Shown here piece by piece: positions 51,042 through 57,748 of a DNA stretch of 64,000 nucleotides; position 1 is the stretch's first letter, and every line of letters starts with the position of its first letter. The notes below the pieces were generated by a model, which did no database searches, was not told the origin of the DNA, and saw only the letters and a program-made list of their open reading frames with translations. This stretch comes from VXOI01 sp965261945 (GTDB taxonomy: Bacteria; Chloroflexota; Dehalococcoidia; Lucifugimonadales; UBA3495). Location of the stretch: positions 1,612,001-1,676,000 of the forward strand of contig CBDHEF010000002.1 of the NCBI GenBank assembly GCA_965261945.1, in the 5' to 3' direction. The translations under genes and the position numbers were made by a program.

Positions 51042-51643
51042 TAACCGCCGCAGATACTAATGTTCTGGTGGATATCTTTCTTGCAGACCAACACCACGGA
51101 CCGATTTCTCTGGAGCGGCTTCAAGACGCGCGTCAACGGGGGGCTGTCATAATATGCAACGTGGTTTACGCCGAACTGGTTCATGGATTCCAAGACCGTG
51201 CCTCTTTAGATTCCACCTTGGATGACATGGGAATTATCGTTGCTACCATCGGCAATGACGTTGCTTTTGAAGTGGGAGTCCGCTGGTCCAGATACCGGTT
51301 GGCCGGTGGTCCAAGAAATCGGATTCTCGCCGACTTCTTGATCGGAAGCCACGCTTTGCTCTCAGCGGATTCTTTCCTTACACGTGATGACGGCTTTTAC
51401 CGGACCTGTTTCCCCGAGTTACACACGCCTACTGACGCTACATGGCTTAGGGAGTGTCGTCAATTTAAGAATATCGGTCTCCAAGCGTCTGTTTCCGTCA
51501 TAGCGCGTGTTTCCGTCATTCCCGCGAAAGCGGGAACCCAGAATCCGGTATCTGGCAAATACGCATTTGCTGCCAATAGCCTTTGGATTCCCGCTTTCGC
51601 GGGAATGACGGTGAATATGACGACACTCCCTAACAAAGGCTAG
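51038..51643 (+). CDS. vapC: VapC-like PIN toxin with MITE-derived C-terminal tail
   Basis: The TTG at 51038, overlapping vapB's stop, gives (M)ITAADTNVLVDIFLADQHHG. The PIN domain carries Asp (AADTNVLVD), Glu (VVYAELVHGF), Asp (RILADFLIGSHAL) and Asp (LTRDDGFYRT). The natural end of such a domain would fall just after FPELHTPTDATW. From 51450 the frame runs into the MITE: about 60 extra residues (LRECRQFKNIGLQ ... PAKAG ... WIPAFAGM ... PNKG) come from the element. An ATG at 50987 inside vapB is less likely. Activity with this tail is unknown. Confidence 0.8.
   Translation: MITAADTNVLVDIFLADQHHGPISLERLQDARQRGAVIICNVVYAELVHGFQDRASLDSTLDDMGIIVATIGNDVAFEVGVRWSRYRLAGGPRNRILADFLIGSHALLSADSFLTRDDGFYRTCFPELHTPTDATWLRECRQFKNIGLQASVSVIARVSVIPAKAGTQNPVSGKYAFAANSLWIPAFAGMTVNMTTLPNKG
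51450..51630. mobile_element. MITE copy B (TA-flanked, 181 bp), inserted in vapC
   Basis: GGGAGTGTCGTCA at 51450 and TGACGACACTCCC at 51618-51630 are perfect inverted ends with TA on each side. The interior equals copy A except for an 18-bp duplication (CGTCATAGCGCGTGTTTC) near the left end and a few substitutions. It replaces the original vapC stop region. Confidence 0.92.
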
Positions 51644-51654
51644 GAGATTTACTC

Positions 51655-52512
51655 GTGCCCCAATTCCCGCCCGACGTCTACGCCCTGATTGACGCGGCCA
51701 TCGCCGAGGACCAGACCTTCAACGACCCCACCACCGCCGCGCTGGTGCCGCCCGAGATTCGCGGCATGGGTATGTTGCGGGCCAAGTCCCACGGCGTCCT
51801 GGCCGGCGTCGAGGTGGGCATGGCCGTCTTCAGGCGCGTCGAGCCGGACCTGCAACTGGAGCCGCTGCTGGCCGACGGCGCCACGCTCTCCCCCGGCGAC
51901 GACATCGCCCGCGTGGCCGGGTCTGCCGCTGGCATCCTGCGGGCCGAGCGCATCGCCCTCAACTTCATGCAGCGCATGAGCGGCATCGCCAGCCTTACCA
52001 ACCGCTACGTCCGCGCCGTCGAGGGCACCCGTTCCCGCATCGTGGACACCCGCAAGACCGCACCCGGCCACCGCTACCTCGACAAGTACTCCGTGCGGGC
52101 CGGCGGCGGCTACAACCACCGCTACAACCTCGCCGACGGCATCCTGATTAAGGACAACCACATCCAGGCCAACCGCTTCCGCGAGATGGGATTGCGTCAG
52201 GTTATCGAGCTGGCTCTGGAGCGCGCTTCCCATACCATCCGCGTCGAGGTCGAAGTCGAATCGCTGGACGACGCCCGCGAGGCCCTGGACGCCGGCGCCC
52301 ACATCATCATGCTGGACAATATGCCAGTGGACATGATGCGCGAGGCCATGGGCTTCATCGGCGACCGGGCCGTGGTGGAGGCATCGGGTGGCATCAACTT
52401 CAACACAGTCCGCGCCGTGGCCGAAACCGGAGTCCATCTCATATCCATCGGCGAGCTGACCCACTCCACCCCCGCCCTGGACATCAGCCTCGACCTGGAG
52501 TTTGAACAATAG
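51655..52512 (+). CDS. nadC: nicotinate-nucleotide pyrophosphorylase (carboxylating)
   Basis: 285 residues, GTG start with AGGAG upstream; that site lies just beyond the right end of the MITE. Active-site segments: RIVDTRKTAPGHRYLDKYSVRAGGGYNHRYNLADGILIKDNHI (QPRTase signature), RVEVEVESLDDAREALDAGAHIIMLDNM and VVEASGGINFNTVRAVAETGVHLISIGELTHS. It converts quinolinate and PRPP to nicotinate mononucleotide, the step after NadA. Separated from nadA by vapBC and the MITE, so its expression depends on read-through or a new promoter. Confidence 0.96.
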   Translation: MPQFPPDVYALIDAAIAEDQTFNDPTTAALVPPEIRGMGMLRAKSHGVLAGVEVGMAVFRRVEPDLQLEPLLADGATLSPGDDIARVAGSAAGILRAERIALNFMQRMSGIASLTNRYVRAVEGTRSRIVDTRKTAPGHRYLDKYSVRAGGGYNHRYNLADGILIKDNHIQANRFREMGLRQVIELALERASHTIRVEVEVESLDDAREALDAGAHIIMLDNMPVDMMREAMGFIGDRAVVEASGGINFNTVRAVAETGVHLISIGELTHSTPALDISLDLEFEQ

Positions 52513-52550
52513 TTCCCTCCCACCTTTAGGGGGAGGGTTAGGGTGGGGCG
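52513..52550. repeat. REP-like hairpin, copy 9 (inverted orientation)
   Basis: GTTCCCTCCCACCTTTAGGG then GGAGGGTTAGGGTGGGGC right after nadC. Confidence 0.72.
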
Positions 52551-52579
52551 TCCCCTCCGCCATCATGATTGCAGGGGGA

Positions 52580-52803
52580 CATGGCCAACACGACCGGCCC
52601 CCATTGCCCACTGCCTGGACCGCAACTGGAACCTGATTGAGTCTGCGCCGGAAGGCATGGGCGACGATCTGCTCACCCGCGCCGCTGCCGGAGCCGCGCA
52701 CCTTCGCCGCCTGCTTCGGCCAGGCGATGTGGGACTCGCTGGCCCACGGTGGTCAGATTGCATACCTGCGCCGCCTCTTCTTGGGCGTGGGCTGGCGCCG
52801 CTG
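52580..52803 (+). pseudogene. possible decayed small gene (low confidence)
   Basis: An ATG with AGGGGG upstream begins MANTTGPHCPLPGPQLEPD before a stop; a later frame reads PEPRTFAACFGQAMWDSLAH and LRRLFLGVGWRR-stop. The second segment has protein-like composition. The pieces need at least two frame changes to join, and I recognise no family. It may be unrelated to coding. Confidence 0.25.
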
Positions 52804-52807
52804 ACGT

Positions 52808-53269
52808 TCAACGCCGGGGACGCTGCCGGTCGGCGCTGTCCAGCATGATAGTGACCGGCCCGTCGTTTTGCAGACGCACCTGCATATACTCCTGGAAACG
52901 TCCGGTTGCCACGGTCAACCCGGTCGCCCGGAAGAGCGACACGGTATGCTCGTACAGCCGCTCGGCCTGTTCGGGCGGCGCGGCGCGCGTGAAATCGGGG
53001 CGGCGGCCCCGGCGGGTGTCGGCGTAGAGGGTGAACTGGCTCACCACCAGCACCTCGGCCCCCACGTCCAGAGCTGAATGGTTGAAGCGGTTGGCGTCGT
53101 CGGCGAAGATGCGCAGGTTGGTGGCCTTGGATACCAGGTAATCGGCGTCGGCCTCCTCGTCGTCATCGGCTACTCCCAGCAGCGCCGCCAGGCCGCGCCC
53201 GATGCGGCCAACCTCCGCGCCGTCGATTTCCACCGATGCCTCCGTAACCCGCTGCAACAACGCACGCAT
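52808..53269 (-). CDS. dtd: D-aminoacyl-tRNA deacylase
   Basis: 153 residues from MRALLQRVTEASVEIDG. The ATG at 53269 matches the normal family N-terminus; a frame extension to 53347 would add 26 untypical residues. The two family signatures are LVVSQFTLYADTRRGRRPDFTRAA (S-Q-F-T-L) and NDGPVTIMLDS (G-P-V-T). It hydrolyses D-aminoacyl- and glycyl-tRNA, protecting translation. Convergent with the nadC side and 107 bp from a zinc-ribbon gene on its strand. Confidence 0.96.
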   Translation of the reverse strand: MRALLQRVTEASVEIDGAEVGRIGRGLAALLGVADDDEEADADYLVSKATNLRIFADDANRFNHSALDVGAEVLVVSQFTLYADTRRGRRPDFTRAAPPEQAERLYEHTVSLFRATGLTVATGRFQEYMQVRLQNDGPVTIMLDSADRQRPRR

Positions 53270-53375
53270 AGTGAACGCCTTGCCAAGGGGATTTGTCGGG
53301 AAATAACAGACAGCCAGCGCACCCGGAGGCGCAACCGGCTGTCCCAATGTCGGCCTTTAGGTTCAGCCATGCGAA

Positions 53376-53717
53376 TTAGCTGGCGGTGGCTCCGGCGGTG
53401 GCCGATGCCGATTCGCTGCTGCCGGAAGAGCTTCCCGAACTCTCGGAGCCGGAAGAAGTCTCTGCGGGCTTGCTGTCGGCGCTGGGCTTGGCCGTTTCGC
53501 TGTCGCTCTTGCCCGAGCCGTTCTCAACGGGCGGCTTGGGGCGGCCGTAGTCGGTGGTGTAGAAGCCACTGCCCTTGTAGATTACCGGCACGGCGTGGTA
53601 TACGCGCTGCCCCTCGCCGGAACACTGCGGGCAGGTCCCCTTGCCGGCTTCGCTGAAGCTTTGGCGCAACTCGAAATTGTTTTCGCATTCAAGGCAGCGG
53701 TAGTCGTATCGAGGCAC
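53376..53717 (-). CDS. FmdB-family zinc ribbon protein
   Basis: 113 residues. GTG start, preceded by AGGAGATG. MPRYDYRCLECENNFELRQS contains CxxC, and GTCPQCSGEGQRV the second CxxC; VYHAVPVIYKGSGFYTTDYG follows. This is the FmdB putative regulatory domain (Y-x-Y-x-C-x-x-C ... F-Y-x-T-D-Y). The C-terminal 50 residues are a low-complexity Ser/Gly/Ala/Glu-rich tail (for example SGSESSGSSSGSSESA), probably disordered. Genes of this type are common in Chloroflexota and often sit beside formamidase or RNA genes. Function unknown. Confidence 0.9.
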   Translation of the reverse strand: MPRYDYRCLECENNFELRQSFSEAGKGTCPQCSGEGQRVYHAVPVIYKGSGFYTTDYGRPKPPVENGSGKSDSETAKPSADSKPAETSSGSESSGSSSGSSESASATAGATAS

Positions 53718-54209
53718 TGGTCATCTCCTGGCGTTCGACACCCGGCGTGTCCGGTTTACCAAATAAGGGCCGGGCGCGTCCGGCGGGAATATGGAAGTTT
53801 GGCATTTGGGCAGGGGAAACTGCTAATTGACAACGAGATTAATGTATCAGTCGCGCCCATGACTGTCAACGCGCGGCGATGCTGCCTGAGCGCCTCCAAT
53901 GGCTCCCCCTCCCTACCGGGAAAAGGAGGCTGCAACAGCATCGAAGCGCAGCGCAACGGGGGCGAATTTTGCGAAAAGCATGCGAAAAGCAATCGATGCG
54001 AAAAGCGTGACACATTGGCAGATTAGACCAATATATGGAGCGTAGAGGCAGGATTTATGCTAACATAAGGATTGAAAAGCACGATTCCGATGTTGACACT
54101 CCCCGAAGTCGGAAATATGATGTTTCGTTATGACGAGCCGCGCCTCAGGCTCGTTAACACCGACGCGGTGGGACACAGCGCCTCAGGCAAGTAAAGGGAG
54201 CGTATCACC
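53718..54209. other. 492-bp intergenic region
   Basis: It contains the promoter at 54093-54121 near its right end. The left 370 bp hold no recognisable gene, repeat family or terminator except a GC-rich stretch after 53900. Confidence 0.5.
54093..54121 (+). promoter_or_regulatory. sigma-70-type promoter of the Lrp-like gene
   Basis: TTGACA (54093-54098), 17-bp spacer, TATGAT (54116-54121): a near-consensus promoter. A short hairpin (GAGCC/GGCTC) lies in the roughly 80-nt leader before the ATG at 54210. Confidence 0.82.
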
Positions 54210-54650
54210 ATGGACGAACTGGACCGCAAGATTATCGCCCTGTTGCAGTTGGATGGAAGAGCGTCCAATGCCAAGATTGCTCGGGAGGTAGGAGTCAGCG
54301 AGGGCACGGTGCGCCGCCGCTTGCGGCGACTCATCAAGGAAGACGTGGTAAAGGTTATCGCGGTGCCCAACCTCGAAAAACTGGGCTATGCCACCACCGC
54401 CCTCATCGGCTTGCAAACCGGGCCCGGAAAGTCCGACTCCGTCGCCGAGGCCATCGCCTCCCTGGACGAAGCCCACTACGTCGCAATCACCACCGGCGCC
54501 TTCGACGTGTTCATCTGGGCCGGACTGGAATCGGCGGAGAACTTGGGCAACTTCCTGCGCACCAAGATCGGCGTCGTGGACGGCGTACAGCGCACCGAAA
54601 CCTTCGTCAACCTATCCATCAAGAAGCGCACCTACGGACTGGTCCTGTAG
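54210..54650 (+). CDS. Lrp/AsnC-family transcriptional regulator
   Basis: 146 residues from MDELDRKIIALLQLDGRASNAKIAREVGVSEGTVRRRLRRLIKEDVVKVIAVPNLEKLGY. The N-terminal helix-turn-helix is followed by a RAM (ACT-like) ligand-binding domain, for example TTALIGLQTGPGKSDSVAEAIASLDEAHYVAITTGAFDVFIWAG. It would form octamers or dimers of dimers that sense an amino acid or other small molecule. Transcribed from its own promoter (54093-54121). Target genes are not obvious from its neighbours. Confidence 0.95.
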   Translation: MDELDRKIIALLQLDGRASNAKIAREVGVSEGTVRRRLRRLIKEDVVKVIAVPNLEKLGYATTALIGLQTGPGKSDSVAEAIASLDEAHYVAITTGAFDVFIWAGLESAENLGNFLRTKIGVVDGVQRTETFVNLSIKKRTYGLVL

Positions 54651-54828
54651 TCCGACCGGCTGCCGTTCCAGGCAGAGCCGCAAAAGTAGCTGCTGTGCCA
54701 GACAATACCCTTTGCCTCTCTCGACACATGGGTGAGGTTTATAGGAATTCGCTGTCGTTACTGTTGCGGCAGAAAGCGCAGACGTGTTGTTTGGCGGCAG
54801 CGGCGGGAGCAATAGCGGAAGGGCTGGC

Positions 54829-54903
54829 TGGAGCGGGCGAAGGGATTCGAACCCTCGACGTCTTGCTTGGGAAGCAAGCACTCTACCACTGAGTTACACC
54901 CGC
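54829..54903 (-). tRNA. tRNA-Gly (anticodon CCC)
   Basis: A 75-nt minus-strand cloverleaf with 3' CCA encoded. Acceptor GCGGGTG pairs with CGCCCGC (one G-T pair); the D arm is ACTC/GAGT, the anticodon stem CTTGC/GCAAG with loop TTCCCAA (anticodon CCC), and the T arm GAGGG/CCCTT with loop TTCGAAT. Reads the Gly codon GGG. No adjacent tRNA. It lies in a region of repeats. Confidence 0.96.
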
Positions 54904-54961
54904 TCGCTCTGGTAGGGCTGCACAACTCCATATTATTACAGCAGGACCGGAATAGCAAAGT

Positions 54962-55072
54962 CCTTGCCGCGCCACGCCTGGCGCTTAAAATAGTTCCCTC
55001 CCCCCTCAACGGAAAGGAAGACACAGGAAGCCCTTGCAGCGCCACGCTTGGCGCTTCATAGTTCCCTCTCCC
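54962..55072. repeat. direct duplication of a 41-43-bp unit with a small hairpin
   Basis: Copy 1 is 54962-55004, copy 2 is 55032-55072. Both have CCTTGC, GCGCCACGC, TTGGCGCTT or CTGGCGCTT and then TAGTTCCCTC. The GCGCCAC/TGGCGC stretch is a hairpin. The second copy continues as the REP-like hairpin at 55061. Confidence 0.72.
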
Positions 55073-55097
55073 TCCGGGGGAGGGTTAGGGGTGGGCG
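55061..55097. repeat. REP-like hairpin, copy 10 (inverted orientation)
   Basis: GTTCCCTCTCCCTCCGGGGG then AGGGTTAGGGGTGGGCG. Confidence 0.75.
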
Positions 55098-55230
55098 CCA
55101 GGTAAGCACGTAAGTACCCAAGCTGGTCGAACCAACGGAACAACCCTCACCGTTTGGCAAGCCCACCATGGCCGGACTCGCCGGCCGGGACTGCAACCGA
55201 AATCGCCTGCGACAAAACAGGGGCTTGGCC

Positions 55231-55731
55231 TTAGCCTTCCGTTTCCAGTTCCGCCAAGCGGGTCTGCTGGACATTGTCCCAGTGTACCGCCCAATCCTCG
55301 CGGGTTCCCCGCTCGGTCTTTCCGGGAACGTAGGCCGGGGAGACCACCGGCAGAGCCCGGTCCACCTTCAGCAACACGTAGGCCCTCGCCGGCAATTGCA
55401 CTTGGTGCACGTCCCGCGTGCCGGTCTCGAAGGCGTGGCATATCTCGTCGAACAGCCCTTCGCCTTTTTCGACAATACTCACCGTGCCCTTGAACCGGTA
55501 GCCCTTGCGGGCGTACACGTCCACCACGTTCAACTCCAGCGCCGGATTGTGGCGCAGGTTGGCCATCGTCGTTGGCGAGGCCAAATCGGCGAAGACCAGG
55601 TGGTCGTCGTCCCACACCGCCGTAGTCCCCTTGGGCGAGAGGTTCGGCGTCCCGTCGGGGCAGACGGTAGCGATAAACCCCATCCGCTGCTGCCGCACCA
55701 CCCGCTTCATGTCGTCGTTTAGTATGCCCAT
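55231..55731 (-). CDS. pyridoxamine 5'-phosphate oxidase-fold flavoprotein
   Basis: 166 residues, ATG preceded by AAGGAG. RMGFIATVCPDGTPNLSPKGT is the PNPOx-like split-barrel start, VWDDDHLVFADLASPTTMANLRHNPALELNVVDVYARKGYRFKGTVSIVEKG follows, and the C-terminus is ETEG after a helical tail. The family binds FMN, F420 or heme. The arrangement is that of single-domain FMN/F420-binding proteins in Chloroflexota and actinobacteria, not of PdxH. Substrate unknown. Confidence 0.9.
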   Translation of the reverse strand: MGILNDDMKRVVRQQRMGFIATVCPDGTPNLSPKGTTAVWDDDHLVFADLASPTTMANLRHNPALELNVVDVYARKGYRFKGTVSIVEKGEGLFDEICHAFETGTRDVHQVQLPARAYVLLKVDRALPVVSPAYVPGKTERGTREDWAVHWDNVQQTRLAELETEG

Positions 55732-55972
55732 GGTTGCTCCTTTTGCATTTGTAGGCCAAGTAGGGGGGAGACCGCACTGACTACAGGTGTCAGGCGGAAG
55801 ACACTAGTTCCCGGTATGCCCGCCTGCCTGTTAGACCAGGAGACAAGCCGGGCCGCTTCCCGCCTGTCGTACACCATAACCCGCACCTCCGCAGCGCGAG
55901 ATTCCGGGATTCTGGCGCCGCGACGCTCTGTTCGCCGCCTTGCCGCTCAATCCAGTATATCCCACTCCCCTC
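55732..55972. other. 241-bp intergenic region
   Basis: No gene or repeat-family member is recognisable between the PNPOx-like and GMC genes. Confidence 0.4.
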
Positions 55973-57541
55973 CTACCCAATCCACCCCGCTGCCCGCTCC
56001 GCAATCATGATGGCCGTGGCGTTGGTGTTGGCGCGGACCACGTTGGGCGCGACCGACAGGTCCACCACCCGCAGGCCCTCGATGCCCCGCACCCGGCAGT
56101 ACTGGTCCACCACCGCCATCGGGTCTTCGTCCGGCCCCATCCGGCAGGAGCCGCAGGTGTGGAAGGTGGTGCCGATATTCTCGTGCAGCCAGGCGTCCAG
56201 CGCCTCATCCGACTCCAGATCGGCCTCGGTGGGCGCCGCCAGACCGCTTACCAGACCCCCAAACTGCTCGTGTTCCAGCAGGCTGGCGCAGAGGCGAATC
56301 GCCTCGCGCATCCGGCGCAGGTCGAACTCGCCCTCCAGGTAGCGGTAGTCTATGCGCGGCCCGTCCGCGGGGTCGGTGGAGGCCAGAGTCAGCTCCCCGG
56401 CGCTCTCGGCCAGCTCCAGGATGACGGTGAAGTGCAGCGTACGCCCGTTACGGCTGCGGCTCGCCCCGGCGATGGGGTCGCCACCGCCCGCCCCGGCGTA
56501 GGAGGTCAGCGTAATCTGCATATCATTGCGCAGCTCCGAACCCTCGGACGTGTAGCGCAGGCCGGTCTGGATGCGCGGCACATCCTCCGACAGCGCTACG
56601 CCCTCGCGGGGTTCCATCTCAACCAGCGCCATGGGATGGTCGCGCAGATTCTTGCCCACGCCGGGCGAGTCCAGCGCCACCGGAATGCCCATCTCCCGCA
56701 GGTGTTCCGCCGGACCGACGCCCGATAGCAGCAGCAGTTGCGGCGAGGCCAGGCCCCCGGCGCACAGGACTATCTCATCGCCCTCAACGGTAAACCTCTC
56801 GCCGCCGCTCGCCGCCTCGACCCCAACTGCTTGTGGTGAGCCTGTCGAACCGGCCTCGAACAGCACCCGCCGCGCCGCCACTCCGCCCCGCACCGTCAAG
56901 TTGAGACGGTGGCGCACCGGGTTCAGATAGGAAAGGGCCGCGCTCATGCGGATGTTGCCGGGGTTGTTCATCGGCACCGCCCCGGCGCCGGTCGTCTCCG
57001 GGTTGTTCATGTCGGGGTCGTAGGGGTACCCGGCGTCCAGCGTGGACTGGTGGAAGGCTTCGTAGACCGGCAGCCACTCCTGCCGGGGCACCCGCCGCAC
57101 CGGGATCGGCCCCTCCGAGCCGTGGAAGTCGTCGCGCACGTCCATGTCGGTCTCCAGCTTGCGGAAGAAGGGCAGGACGTTAACGTAGCTCCACTCCGTA
57201 TTGCCGGCCTCGGCCCACGAGTCATAGTCCTCGGGCAGCCCCCGCAGGAACACCTGCCCGTTGACCGACCCGGAGCCGCCGATGACCTTGCCCCGCGCTA
57301 TGTTCATCGGCTGCGACTGCCGGGCGCTGCCGGTAGCCTGGTACGACCAGTTGAACGGCGATTCCACCTCCGACGCCCCGTTGTTGTACCCGAACTTGAT
57401 CTCATCCGGCAACAACTCGAAGTCGGGATAGTCCGGCCCCGCCTCCAGCAACAGCACCGAGCGGTTGGGGTCCTCCGACAACCGCGCCGCCAGCGTGCAA
57501 CCCGCCGACCCGCCGCCGACTATGATCACGTCGTATTTCAT
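55973..57541 (-). CDS. GMC-family flavin oxidoreductase (choline dehydrogenase-like)
   Basis: 522 residues, ATG preceded by GGAGGG. FAD-binding N-terminus YDVIIVGGGSAGCTLAARLSEDP, then the GMC signature IARGKVIGGSGSVNGQVFLRG and the second signature SLRA-like GLASPQLLLLSGVGPAEHL. The C-terminal catalytic region is GTTFHTCGSCRMGPDEDPMAV with the conserved His, and VVDLSVAPNVVRANTNATAIMIAERAA. This places it with alcohol/choline-type dehydrogenases of the GMC superfamily; substrate unknown. It stands alone on the minus strand opposite the restriction-modification genes. Confidence 0.95.
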   Translation of the reverse strand: MKYDVIIVGGGSAGCTLAARLSEDPNRSVLLLEAGPDYPDFELLPDEIKFGYNNGASEVESPFNWSYQATGSARQSQPMNIARGKVIGGSGSVNGQVFLRGLPEDYDSWAEAGNTEWSYVNVLPFFRKLETDMDVRDDFHGSEGPIPVRRVPRQEWLPVYEAFHQSTLDAGYPYDPDMNNPETTGAGAVPMNNPGNIRMSAALSYLNPVRHRLNLTVRGGVAARRVLFEAGSTGSPQAVGVEAASGGERFTVEGDEIVLCAGGLASPQLLLLSGVGPAEHLREMGIPVALDSPGVGKNLRDHPMALVEMEPREGVALSEDVPRIQTGLRYTSEGSELRNDMQITLTSYAGAGGGDPIAGASRSRNGRTLHFTVILELAESAGELTLASTDPADGPRIDYRYLEGEFDLRRMREAIRLCASLLEHEQFGGLVSGLAAPTEADLESDEALDAWLHENIGTTFHTCGSCRMGPDEDPMAVVDQYCRVRGIEGLRVVDLSVAPNVVRANTNATAIMIAERAAGWIG

Positions 57542-57748
57542 GGATCCCTCCGTTTGTTGGCGAATTGGGGGGAGCTTCCCGGGAGCTTCCCATTAAACGT
57601 TGCGCTCATAATATGAGCGAGGCGCAGGATTGGCAAACACCTGGCCCGGGAAGGATGCCCTGATTTTGCCGCCTGTCACGACGGAAATCCTTTGACCTAA
57701 TAGGGTAAAATCCCGGAAAAGTATCTGAATGAGGTATAGAGGACGTCA

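Noticed and set aside
54829..55097. tRNA-borne integrative element boundary
   Set aside because: There is no integrase gene and no duplicate of the tRNA 3' end in the window.
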